A DNA stretch of 64,000 nucleotides from positions 186,001 to 250,000 of the forward strand of contig NZ_SBIT01000010.1 in NCBI RefSeq assembly GCF_004765785.1. Direction: 5' to 3'. Shown piece by piece: positions 33,649 to 42,355 of the stretch. This DNA comes from Halorussus ruber. Its GTDB lineage: Archaea > Halobacteriota > Halobacteria > Halobacteriales > Haladaptataceae. A program made the translations under genes and the position numbers. The notes beneath the pieces are model-generated. The model did not search any database and was not told the DNA's origin. It saw only the letters and a program-made list of their open reading frames with translations. Position 1 is the stretch's first letter. Every line of letters starts with the position of its first letter.

Positions 33649-34986
33649 ATGGCAACCGCACGCTCCTACGAGGAGATACCGAAACGGGAGGGGATTCCGG
33701 TACTCGGGAATGCCCACCAGTTCTTCAACGAGGGGCTGTCTTTCTACGAGAACTGCGAACCGCTGGGGGACGTGGTTTCGTTCTCGCTGATGAACTCGCC
33801 TGCGCTCGTGGTCGCAAATCCCGAACTCGCCAAGCAGGTGCTGGTCGAGAAAAACGAGAAGTTCGGCAAGGGACAGTTCATCAGGGACAACTTCGGCCAC
33901 GCCGCGGAGGGCGTCTTCGTCGTGGACGGCGAGACGTGGGAACAGCGCCGGTCGCTCCTGCAACCGTCTTTCCGGCCGAACCACATCAAGAAGTACAGCG
34001 AGCAAATCGTGGACGTGGTCGACCGAATGGGCGACCGAATCGAGCGCCAGTCCGGTCCTGTCGAACTCGACTACGTGATGAACGACCTCGCGCTGTCGGT
34101 GCTGACCAGCACCCTGTTCGGCGTCGAGGAGGACCACGAGATGAAAGAGCGGATTCACCGGGCGGTCGAGGACATCCAGCTCCGGTTCGGCGCGTCGTAC
34201 AACACGCTCCTCCCGCCGTGGGTGCCGACGCTCCGGAACCTCAAATACCGCCGGAGCCTCTCGGACCTCCACGACATCATCGACCGGCTCATCGAGCGCC
34301 GACTCGCCGACGACGGGGAGGGTCCGGACCTGCTGTCGGTCCTGCTGGAGGCCCGCGAGGAGAACGACCACGTCACCGACGAGGTCATCCGCGACGAGCT
34401 GCTGACGTTCACGCTCGCCGGGCACGACACCACCTCGCTGGCGATGACCTACACGTGGCACCTGCTGGCGACCCACCCCGAGAAGATGGAGAAACTTCTC
34501 GACGAGTTCGACGATGTGCTGGGCGGCGACCCGGCGTCCTTCCGCGATTTCTCGGAGCTAGAGTACTTGGAGCAGGTGATTCAGGAGGCGCTTCGACTGT
34601 TCCCGCCCATCACGCAACTGTTTCGTGAGACCGAGACCGACGTGCAACTCGGCGAATACCACGTTCCCGAGGGCGTGACGGTCACTCTGCCCCAGTGGAG
34701 CATCCACCGCGACGAACGCTACTACGATAACCCCGAGACCTTCCGACCCGAGCGGTGGGCCGACGACTTGGCCGACGAGATTCCGGAGTACGCCCACTTC
34801 CCGTTCGGCGGCGGCCCGCGCCACTGCATCGGCATGCGCTTCGCCATGATGGAGATGAAAATCGCCATCTCGATGCTCGCCCAGCGGTTCCGCTTCGAAC
34901 CGGCCTACGAGTCGCTGCCCGAGGTGGACATCGCGCTGACGCTCCAGCCGGAGGACGCGGTCGAGATGCACGTCGAACCGAAATGA
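33649..34986 (+). CDS. Cytochrome P450, copy 1
   Basis: 445 residues, full length. The I-helix acid-alcohol motif is LAGHDTTSLA (about 262-271), the K-helix ExxR is EALRLFPP, the PERF-type segment is FRPERWAD and the heme loop is FPFGGGPRHCIGMRF with Cys393. Soluble, with no membrane anchor. By eye about two thirds to three quarters identical to P450-2 along its length. Bacterial-type P450s of this sort need a ferredoxin and reductase encoded elsewhere. A TATA-like ATATTTTTCTAAACATA lies about 35-50 bases upstream. Confidence 0.95.
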   Translation: MATARSYEEIPKREGIPVLGNAHQFFNEGLSFYENCEPLGDVVSFSLMNSPALVVANPELAKQVLVEKNEKFGKGQFIRDNFGHAAEGVFVVDGETWEQRRSLLQPSFRPNHIKKYSEQIVDVVDRMGDRIERQSGPVELDYVMNDLALSVLTSTLFGVEEDHEMKERIHRAVEDIQLRFGASYNTLLPPWVPTLRNLKYRRSLSDLHDIIDRLIERRLADDGEGPDLLSVLLEAREENDHVTDEVIRDELLTFTLAGHDTTSLAMTYTWHLLATHPEKMEKLLDEFDDVLGGDPASFRDFSELEYLEQVIQEALRLFPPITQLFRETETDVQLGEYHVPEGVTVTLPQWSIHRDERYYDNPETFRPERWADDLADEIPEYAHFPFGGGPRHCIGMRFAMMEMKIAISMLAQRFRFEPAYESLPEVDIALTLQPEDAVEMHVEPK

Positions 34987-35108
34987 AAAACAGTATTTTG
35001 ACAATACATTTTATGACGAAATTGGAATTTTTCTCGGGTCAGTAGCTCGCTCACGAGACGACGAAAACAGATGCGTCCCGCGACTGTCCCCGCTGGCGCG
35101 GTCCACCG

Positions 35109-36026
35109 TTACGATAGGAGGAGTCGCCGAAGCGGGGCAGTAAGTCGGCCGACCGTTGCGGGCGTCGAAGACCCATTCCAGCCAGCGTCTCGGAGATATG
35201 CCGGGAGCGAGGTGAAATCCATCGATAGCGACGAAGTAGTGTCGGAATTGACGCCGTCGGTCTCGAACCAGCGGTACATGTCTGCGACCGACGACCCCAT
35301 CGAACGGGCCACGAGCGACGACGGTACTCGTACTGTCGAGACGGGGAGGTCAAGCGCGGCCGACATCGCGTTCGCTATCTCTGCTGGCGTCCGGACGCAC
35401 CCGACAATGTCGTAGGCGTTGCCGATGTGTCGCGCGGGCGAATCGAAGACGCGGGCCGCGGCCGTACCGATGTCAGCCACGTCCACTAATGGAACCGGCA
35501 CGTCGGACGCGACTGGGAAGGTAAACAGTCCCGTTTCGATGGCCCCGCGGAACTCTTCGAAGTTCTGAAAGTATGGGGCAGGCCGGAGAATCGTCTCGTT
35601 GAGCGAGGACTTGCGAAGGGCCTCCTCAACTGCGAACTTCGATTCGAAGTGGGGAACACCAGTATTTCGCTCGGCACACATCGCGGAACTGTAGACGAAG
35701 TGGTCGATGCCGAGGTCCTCGGCGAACTCGACGGCGTTGACGCCTTGCTGACGCTCGCCCGCCTCGGACCCTCCCGAGAAGAAGTCAGTAACGCAGAAGA
35801 TGCTGTCCACGTCTGCCGGAATCGATTCGAGGGTCGGCGGTCGTTCGAGGTCGCCTTCGACCAGTCTCACGCCGCGTCGGTCAAGCGACCGGGCCGCCGC
35901 GCTGGTCGGCGAACGGGTTAACCCGTACACGTCGTACTCGCCCGTTCGCAGGAGTTGGTCTACGACCGCACCGCCTTGGTTTCCAGTAGCACCGGTCACG
36001 AGGACCGGCGTGGTTGCCGCGGTCAT
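35109..36026 (-). CDS. NmrA-like NAD(P)-binding protein
   Basis: 305 residues. The Rossmann motif VLVTGATGNQGGAVVDQLL is the NmrA form; there is YSSAMCAERNTGVPHFESKF and the substrate-side LRPAPYFQNFEEFRGAI. Family members are redox sensors or atypical reductases; which applies here is not clear. The start overlaps the upstream wHTH stop by 4 bases (ATGA type), so the two are one transcript. Confidence 0.85.
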   Translation of the reverse strand: MTAATTPVLVTGATGNQGGAVVDQLLRTGEYDVYGLTRSPTSAAARSLDRRGVRLVEGDLERPPTLESIPADVDSIFCVTDFFSGGSEAGERQQGVNAVEFAEDLGIDHFVYSSAMCAERNTGVPHFESKFAVEEALRKSSLNETILRPAPYFQNFEEFRGAIETGLFTFPVASDVPVPLVDVADIGTAAARVFDSPARHIGNAYDIVGCVRTPAEIANAMSAALDLPVSTVRVPSSLVARSMGSSVADMYRWFETDGVNSDTTSSLSMDFTSLPAYLRDAGWNGSSTPATVGRLTAPLRRLLLS

Positions 36027-36301
36027 TGTTTTGTCTCGATTACTCGCTCGGACGACGCGCGATTCGTTGTATTGGTGAGTGCGCGTTCGCCCTCGTCGGT
36101 AATCTTGTAGATGTCATCGAAGTACCCATGCGTCTCTAGATAGCCCTGCTCGCAGAGGCGTCGAATCCGCTCTTTGACGATTTCTGGGTTCGAGTTGACG
36201 CTGGCGGTGACAACCGCCGGGTTCGTGACGAACGAGGCGTCTGCGAAGAATGAGAGAATCTCTCTGTCTGACCTCACCAGATCGGCTATCGTTTCGCTCA
36301 T
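36023..36301 (-). CDS. Small winged-helix regulator
   Basis: 92 residues from ATG 36301 (MSETIADLVRSDREILSFFA). One wHTH (SFVTNPAVVTASVNSNPEIV, KERIRRLCEQGYLETHGYFD) ends with a PhoU-like or PadR-like short wing ITDEGERALTN. Divergent from the epimerase gene and co-transcribed with the NmrA gene; the 152-base A/T-rich divergent region (TACATGTATG near 36424) is the likely target. Confidence 0.8.
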   Translation of the reverse strand: MSETIADLVRSDREILSFFADASFVTNPAVVTASVNSNPEIVKERIRRLCEQGYLETHGYFDDIYKITDEGERALTNTTNRASSERVIETKQ

Positions 36302-36453
36302 ACGAACTAACCAACACATATACATATTAAATTTTTGTTGATTGTGTGTTACTCATTAGCGTTTAGCGAACCATTGGTGACGTACTCGTGTACTCTTTTA
36401 CTAATGTATTTGAAACGGAAAAATACATGTATGTTGGATTACGATTCCTCGAC

Positions 36454-37410
36454 ATGAAGATTTTCGTCGCAGGAGCGACCGGGGTTCTCGGTCGCCGGTT
36501 GGTCGAACAGTTCAACACGAATGGACACGATGTCGTGGGACTCACCCGCGACGAGGAGGGAGACCGAATCGTCTCCTCACAGGGCGGGACGCCACATCGA
36601 GGTGACGTGACGGACTACGAGTCGCTCGTCGGCGGTGCCGAGGAGGCGGACGTTGTAATACACGCGGCGACGGCTATCCCGACCGCACAGAAGCCGACTG
36701 CCGAGGACTGGGAGCAAAACGACCGCATCCGTATCGAGGGTGCGAAGAACCTCACCCGAGTCGCCGCCGAGGTGGACGCCAACCAGTACGTCCAACCAAG
36801 CGTCGTCTGGGTGGCTCGACAGCCCGACGGGTCCAAGTTCGACGAGAGCGCCGATCCCAATCCCGACCGGACGACCAAGTCCGCGCTCGAGGCCGAATCA
36901 ATAGTGGAGACGGCAGGCGAAGAACACGGCTTCGATACCGCTATCCTCCGGTATGGCTGGTTCTACGGACCAGAATCCGCCCAGATTCGGAACATAGCCG
37001 AGAATCTCGTGAGCGGTGATATGCCGATCGTCGGCGGCGGCCTCCTCGGACGCAAGGATGCGACGGTTTCGTGCATCCACGTCGAGGACGCGGCGAGCGC
37101 ACTCGTCACCGCCGTCGAATCGGATGCTAGTGGATTGTGGCATGTGGTTGATGAAGAACCGGTGGCGGTCGAGTCGTTCCTCAAACAGTTCGCCTCTGAA
37201 CTGAATGCCGACGACCCGAGCCGCATTCCGGGGTGGCTCGCTCGGTTCTTCATCGGCAAGGACAACGTCCGGTTCTTCACGAACTCGATGCCGACGACCA
37301 ATCGGGCGTTCAAGCGCGAGTTCGACTGGGAACCGACGTATCCGACTTATCGAGATGGAGTCGAGGCCGTAGTCGAAGCGTGGGAGACGGAGAACGTTTC
37401 GTTCGTCTGA
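36454..37410 (+). CDS. NAD-dependent epimerase/dehydratase family protein
   Basis: 318 residues from ATG 36454 (MKIFVAGATGVLGRRLVEQF); earlier in-frame ATGs lie in the A/T-rich promoter. HAATAIPTAQKPT and the RYGWFYGPES segment are typical of the GDP-mannose/flavonol-reductase-like SDR branch. The usual YxxxK tyrosine is not obvious (VVWVARQPDGSKF occupies that region), so the catalytic set may be atypical. Convergent with the DHQS-II-like gene, leaving only 6 bases. Confidence 0.82.
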   Translation: MKIFVAGATGVLGRRLVEQFNTNGHDVVGLTRDEEGDRIVSSQGGTPHRGDVTDYESLVGGAEEADVVIHAATAIPTAQKPTAEDWEQNDRIRIEGAKNLTRVAAEVDANQYVQPSVVWVARQPDGSKFDESADPNPDRTTKSALEAESIVETAGEEHGFDTAILRYGWFYGPESAQIRNIAENLVSGDMPIVGGGLLGRKDATVSCIHVEDAASALVTAVESDASGLWHVVDEEPVAVESFLKQFASELNADDPSRIPGWLARFFIGKDNVRFFTNSMPTTNRAFKREFDWEPTYPTYRDGVEAVVEAWETENVSFV

Positions 37411-37416
37411 CGCTCG

Positions 37417-38571
37417 TCAATTCTCCATGATGTCCTCTTCGACCTTCACGCCGACGTGACGGCCAGCCTCGCAGACGTGACCTAACACCTCGTCACCGGG
37501 TTCGAGGTCGGTGATGTTGATAGGTTCCTCGTCGGTACCCATCACGCGGACGTGCCAATCGTCCTGCAAGATGACGTTGAGTTTCTGTTCTCCGTACTCG
37601 GCTTCGATGAGTAACAGCGGCCGCTCCTCAACCTTACTCCGTCCGACGGCGACGCTTCGGGCATTCCCATCGGTGTCCACACAGAGGACCTCCCGGCCGG
37701 CTTCGAGTTCACTCAGGTAGTACGTCGTGTCCTCGGGTGCCCAGACGTACGAATGAGAGGCCCCCGCGTTCACGCGAAAGGGCCGCAGGTCCATGTACGG
37801 GAGTGGGTGGGTCTCTGAGCAGACGAAGATGCCGCCCATTGACTTCGACCCGACGAGCATCCCTTCGCGCTTGGACATCATCGACGTCGTATCGACGCAG
37901 ACACGAGTGCCCATACCGATATGTTCGACATTCGTAACTTCGAGCGTCTGGAGTTCGATTTGCTGGTCTCGCTCGCCCGAGTATTTGGCGACGTCGTACA
38001 CGTCACTGACGTCTCGGGGACGAAGGTTGACTCCGTCGATCCCCACATCCATGACGCCGAACGCTACTTCGGCCTCATCGGCGGTTTCGACCGATTTCAG
38101 GACTGCGACGTCGTCACCTTGTAGTTCTGCGATGATTTGTTCCAGCGGGATGTTAGTCTCATCTTCGAGTTCCATGAGTCCGTAGTCGAGCCATCGCTGC
38201 TCATCCAATTGTGAGATGGCGTTTTCGAGCGTCTTGTTGTCCACGATTTGAGAGCGCAAGGTCGTCCGAAAGTCGTGTTCACGGGCCTCTCGAAGGACAT
38301 CTATATTGTCGGAGACGAGGATATCGAATTCGTCGTATTCTGTGACGGAGTTCCCGTTCTCCACGAACGTTGCCAACGAGACTCCGTTTGGATACTTGAA
38401 CTCGCCCAACTGGTCCGGCGTGAGCAACAGTGTATCAATTCCGTTGTTGAACGACGCGGAAAACACTGCTGACTCGCCCGGCGTCTCGCCGCGCGCGTCA
38501 ATCCAGATCGACCGCTGTTGGTCGCGTTCTGTTTCGACCGCGCCTGGAACGTCTTCGTACATCTCACCCAT
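37417..38571 (-). CDS. Divergent 3-dehydroquinate synthase II homologue in the accessory block
   Basis: 384 residues from ATG 38571 (MGEMYEDVPGAVETERDQQR). The C-terminal half closely follows AroB': RVCVDTTSMMSKREGMLVGS, LRPFRVNAGASHSYVWAPED, YYLSELEAGREVLCVDTDGN. The N-terminal half is divergent. The housekeeping aroB' is at 18.4 kb. In actinomycetes, GriH-type members of this superfamily cyclise a C7 aldol product to 3-amino-4-hydroxybenzoate. By that analogy this copy may make an unusual cyclic/aromatic precursor for the neighbouring UbiA and P450s; that is an inference from context. Divergent promoter shared with the broken flavin-protein gene. Confidence 0.8.
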   Translation of the reverse strand: MGEMYEDVPGAVETERDQQRSIWIDARGETPGESAVFSASFNNGIDTLLLTPDQLGEFKYPNGVSLATFVENGNSVTEYDEFDILVSDNIDVLREAREHDFRTTLRSQIVDNKTLENAISQLDEQRWLDYGLMELEDETNIPLEQIIAELQGDDVAVLKSVETADEAEVAFGVMDVGIDGVNLRPRDVSDVYDVAKYSGERDQQIELQTLEVTNVEHIGMGTRVCVDTTSMMSKREGMLVGSKSMGGIFVCSETHPLPYMDLRPFRVNAGASHSYVWAPEDTTYYLSELEAGREVLCVDTDGNARSVAVGRSKVEERPLLLIEAEYGEQKLNVILQDDWHVRVMGTDEEPINITDLEPGDEVLGHVCEAGRHVGVKVEEDIMEN

Positions 38572-38676
38572 ACTGACTTGTTCCCAATACAATAAAGTAA
38601 CTATTAGATATAAAAATTATTATATAAAAAGAATACTATAAATGGTTACCTCGATAGGAATTTTATGGATTCCCCC

Positions 38677-38955
38677 ATGACGGAACATACGTTCGGTAGT
38701 GACGGCGAACGCCGTCTTCAGGAGCAATTTGACACCGAAGATCGTGCCGAGAAATTCTACGAGACTTCGGTGAAGTCGGTGCTGACTGATCGGATGAAGA
38801 AGTTCGTCAACGAGCGAATCATGTTCGAAGTCGAGGAAGCTTACATCTACTGCGCAAAGCATATCCCGAAACTCCGAATCGAGGAGTTCGACCCGCCGTG
38901 GGGTACCGACGACGACAAGGCGAAAAAGACAGGGCACTTCACGGAACAGAAGTGA
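38677..38955 (+). pseudogene. Internally deleted pyridoxamine-phosphate-oxidase-like flavoprotein
   Basis: 92 residues from ATG 38677 (an ATG four codons upstream is also possible). The N-terminus GSDGERRLQEQFDTEDRAEK, then FYETSVKSVLTDRMKKFVNE, matches the start of a PNPOx-like FMN protein family of about 200 residues. The next residues, MFEVEEAYIYCAKHIPKLRI and PWGTDDDKAKKTGHF, match the C-terminus of the same family. The whole FMN-binding barrel between them is absent, with the frame kept. Assignment rests on my recognition of the two end motifs. It could be a relic or a repurposed mini-protein. Confidence 0.6.
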
Positions 38956-39047
38956 GCGCTTCAACCTCCGCAGTTACGTCGGCAAAAGGCTCGATCCAGA
39001 GTTAGTCTACCCCATCTTTTTAAATAAAGAATCTAAAAGGTTAACTA

Positions 39048-40391
39048 ATGGTAACAATCCAGTCGTATGAAGACCTTCCGGAGCGAGAGGGTGTACCGAT
39101 ACTCGGAAACGCCCACCAGTTCTTCGACGAGGGCGTCTCGTTCTACGAGAAGTGCGAACCGTTGGGAGACATGGTCTCGTTCTCGCTAATAGATTCGCCG
39201 GGTCTCGTAGTGGCCGACCCGGACCTCGTCCAGCAGGTACTAGTGGAGAAAAATGAAAAGTTCGTCAAAGGCGAGTTCGTGGAGGATAACTTCGGCCACG
39301 CGGCGGAGGGCGTCTTCGTCGTGGACGGCGAGACGTGGGAACACCGCCGGTCGCTCCTCCAACCCTCCTTCCGGCCGAATCATATCAAAGAGTATCGAGA
39401 CAACATCGTGACGGTAACAGAGCGAATCGCCGAGCGGATGGTTACTCAGTCCGGCGAGGCCGTCGAGTTCGACTACATGATGAATGACCTCGCACTGTCG
39501 GTGCTAACGAGCACGCTGTTCGGCGTCGAGCAGGACCACCAGACTCACGAGCGTATCCACGAACTGGTGGACGACATCCTTCTCCGGTTCGACGGCACCT
39601 CCTACAACACGTTTCTGCCGCCGTGGGTCCCAACCGTTCGGAATCTCAAGTACCGACGAGGTCTCTCGGGACTTCACGACATCATCGACCAGCTCATCGA
39701 GCAGCGACTGGCCGACGGGACCGACGGGCCGGACCTTCTCTCGGTGCTGTTGGAGGCCCGTGAGGAGGACCCTGAAGTGACCGACGAAGTCATCCGCGAC
39801 GAACTAGTGACGTTCACCCTTGCAGGCCACGATACTACTTCACTAGGACTGACCTACACGTGGCATCTCCTCGCAAACAATCCTGAGAAGCAGGAGAAAC
39901 TCTTCGCGGAACTCGATGAGGTACTCGGTGGAGACCCTCCGACCTTCGGCGACTTCCCTGAATTAGAGTACCTTGAACAGGTAATTCAGGAGGGCCTGCG
40001 CATCTTCCCGCCGGTCACGCAACTGTTCCGGGAGACTGCGACTGACGTGCAACTTGGCGAGTATCATGTACCTGAGGGCGTGACGGTTGTGATGCCTCAG
40101 TGGATACTTCACCGCGACGAGCGGTTCTACGACGACCCGGCGGCGTTTCGGCCCGAGCGATGGGCAGGCGACCTCGAAGAAACCCTCCCCGAGTACGCGT
40201 ACTTCCCGTTCGGCGGCGGTCCGCGTCACTGTATCGGGATGCGGTTCGGGATGACCGAAATGAAGATTGTTATCTCGATGTTGGCCCAGCAGTTCCGCTT
40301 CGAACCAGCCTACGACTCACTACCCGAGACGAACGTCGCGTTGACGCTCCAACCGAAGGACCCGGTCGAGATGTACCCTCGACCTCGATAA
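39048..40391 (+). CDS. Cytochrome P450, copy 2
   Basis: 447 residues. Motifs are LAGHDTTSLG, EGLRIFPP and YFPFGGGPRHCIGMRFG with Cys395. It closely resembles P450-1 throughout. TATA box TTTTTAAATAAAG at 39017-39029 is about 27 bases before the ATG, so leaderless. Bases 40110-40231 are identical to a stretch of P450-3 that is otherwise much more distant (see findings). Lower GC than P450-1. Followed by an MDR oxidoreductase in the same direction. Confidence 0.95.
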   Translation: MVTIQSYEDLPEREGVPILGNAHQFFDEGVSFYEKCEPLGDMVSFSLIDSPGLVVADPDLVQQVLVEKNEKFVKGEFVEDNFGHAAEGVFVVDGETWEHRRSLLQPSFRPNHIKEYRDNIVTVTERIAERMVTQSGEAVEFDYMMNDLALSVLTSTLFGVEQDHQTHERIHELVDDILLRFDGTSYNTFLPPWVPTVRNLKYRRGLSGLHDIIDQLIEQRLADGTDGPDLLSVLLEAREEDPEVTDEVIRDELVTFTLAGHDTTSLGLTYTWHLLANNPEKQEKLFAELDEVLGGDPPTFGDFPELEYLEQVIQEGLRIFPPVTQLFRETATDVQLGEYHVPEGVTVVMPQWILHRDERFYDDPAAFRPERWAGDLEETLPEYAYFPFGGGPRHCIGMRFGMTEMKIVISMLAQQFRFEPAYDSLPETNVALTLQPKDPVEMYPRPR

Positions 40392-40476
40392 ACGTCCGTC
40401 GGTACGCCTGCGTTTTCTCTCGGCAATTATATTTTCGACAGTATGTTTTATTAGTATAGCACAGATAATAACTTTC

Positions 40477-41448
40477 ATGCAAGCAATCAAAGTCTCGGAA
40501 TACGGTGACAGCGACGTCCTCGAAGTCGTCGAACGCGACCGACCCGACCCCGGTACTGACGAAGTCCGAATCGATGTGGAGGCCGTCGGCGTGAACTTCG
40601 CGGACATCGTACAACGAAGTGGCCGCTACCCCGAAAGCCCGGACCCGCCATTCGTTCCTGGTCTCGAAGCGGCGGGTACTATCGACGCCACCGGCGAGGC
40701 GGTCGGATTGGATGAGGGAGACCCCGTCATGGTGATGCTACGTTCGGGCGGGTACGCCGAGTACGTCGTCGCCGATGTTGAGGCAGTACTACCTATTCCG
40801 GGTGGATTAGACTTCAAAGAGGCGGCAGGCTTCCCAATACAGTATCTCACCGCACACAACTGCCTGTTTGAGTGGGGCAATCTTGATGCCGACGAGTCGG
40901 TTCTCGTCCACGCCGCAGCCGGTGGGGTTGGAACGGCCGCGGTCCAGTTGGCGTCCCAGTCGGGTGCAGAGGTGTTCGGCACCGCCAGCACCGACGAGAA
41001 ACTTGATCTCGCCGAGGACCTCGGCTGTGACCATCCTATCAACTACGAAGAAACTGATTTCGTAGACGAGGTACTTGCCGCCACCGACGGCGAAGGTGTA
41101 GACATCGCGCTTGACGGGGTCGGCGGTAATGTGCTCGGCGATACCCTTGAGGCCACCAAACACTTCGGGCGGGTCGTCACGTTCGGGGCCGCTAGTGGGA
41201 CTCCCGCAAAAGTAGATACCATGGAACTGTTTACTGCCAACCAGTCGTTAGTCGGGTTCCACCTTGCGAACTCGCTCCAACAGGACCCCTCGCGTGCGCT
41301 ATCTTCGATGACAGACCTCCAGCAACGCCTGATGACCGGCGAGCTAGAGGTCGTTGTCGGCGAAACCTTCGACCTATCCGACGCCTCCGACGCCCATCGA
41401 TTCGTGGAGAATCGTAGTTCGATGGGGAAAGTCGTTCTCTGTCCCTGA
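40477..41448 (+). CDS. Quinone-oxidoreductase-like MDR enzyme
   Basis: 323 residues. It is a zinc-free medium-chain reductase (QOR type): the N-terminal GroES-like fold ends PFVPGLEAAGTIDATGEAV, the nucleotide-binding motif is VHAAAGGVGTAAVQLA, and CDHPINYEETDFVDEV follows. No catalytic zinc ligands. It likely reduces a quinone or activated enone with NADPH. TATA-like TTTTATTAG lies about 27 bases upstream of ATG 40477. Confidence 0.88.
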   Translation: MQAIKVSEYGDSDVLEVVERDRPDPGTDEVRIDVEAVGVNFADIVQRSGRYPESPDPPFVPGLEAAGTIDATGEAVGLDEGDPVMVMLRSGGYAEYVVADVEAVLPIPGGLDFKEAAGFPIQYLTAHNCLFEWGNLDADESVLVHAAAGGVGTAAVQLASQSGAEVFGTASTDEKLDLAEDLGCDHPINYEETDFVDEVLAATDGEGVDIALDGVGGNVLGDTLEATKHFGRVVTFGAASGTPAKVDTMELFTANQSLVGFHLANSLQQDPSRALSSMTDLQQRLMTGELEVVVGETFDLSDASDAHRFVENRSSMGKVVLCP

Positions 41449-41707
41449 ACACGACAGATGCGGACGCACGTCGGGGGACTAGCTCCACAGTTGAACATCC
41501 TCGTTTTCCAGTCTGGCAATAGGACAGTAACTTCAACTCACGGATGCGCGGTTGATATCTATCTGTCGATCCGCCGTTTCATCGCCGACGTGTTCCTTGG
41601 CGATCCTATTTCTATCTTTAAATAAACAGTAAAATTCTATAATTATAGTCATAATTACCAAATCCAAATAATTTAAATAATTATAACTCCTTGCTGACAT
41701 TGCAAGC

Positions 41708-42325
41708 ATGTTTCGACGAGAAGTACTGTCGACTGGAGCGAGTTCGTTAGGTGCGTTCGGACTGAACGAGAGCGTCTTCGAGGACCTATCCGAAATGGAA
41801 CTCGATGGTCAGCACGACGATAGCAATGGCGGCAACGGCGAACCCGTCAATCTTGTGCTCGAAGGTGCGGCAAACGGCACGCTGGCGACGACTGACGGCG
41901 ATATGCAGGCGCTAGTCAGCACGTTCTCGGGCCAGACCAAGGGCACGTTTACGGGTAGCTATCAGGGTCAGCAGGTCGCCCTCGTCTATCGCTCGAAAGA
42001 AGGCGGTGACAAAGACGGCCACAGTAGCGACGATGTTGAGGCCCAGCACGGTAGCGAGTACACGACCGATCGCGCCAAGGTAATGGGCATTTCGACGCTC
42101 ATCGTGCCCGACCACGAAGTTGGCAAGAACAGCACGTACAAGCTCGCCATGCAGGGTTGGATTACGGACTGCTGTGCTAAGGACTTCAACTTCGAGGGTA
42201 ACGTCAAGAGCATCGACGCGACTGGCCGCTTCGAGGGCACTCAGATCAAAGGTAAGGTCACTTCGAAGACCGACCTCGGCTACCCCCAACGCCTCAAAGT
42301 CAAGGGTAAGAAAATCGATAAGTAA
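41708..42325 (+). CDS. Exported protein of unknown function (Tat-like)
   Basis: 205 residues. MFRREVLSTGASSLGAFGLN has twin arginines and a short hydrophobic stretch; an acidic Asn/Gly/Asp linker follows (about 32-48). The remainder is beta-rich with a Cys pair ITDCCAKDF and ends in a basic patch (RLKVKGKKIDK), which is unusual for a haloarchaeal protein. No family recognised. TATA ATTTAAATAATTAT at 41671-41684 fits a leaderless ATG at 41708. Confidence 0.7.
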   Translation: MFRREVLSTGASSLGAFGLNESVFEDLSEMELDGQHDDSNGGNGEPVNLVLEGAANGTLATTDGDMQALVSTFSGQTKGTFTGSYQGQQVALVYRSKEGGDKDGHSSDDVEAQHGSEYTTDRAKVMGISTLIVPDHEVGKNSTYKLAMQGWITDCCAKDFNFEGNVKSIDATGRFEGTQIKGKVTSKTDLGYPQRLKVKGKKIDK

Positions 42326-42355
42326 CACACCCTAGACACCACCTATTTGTTCATC

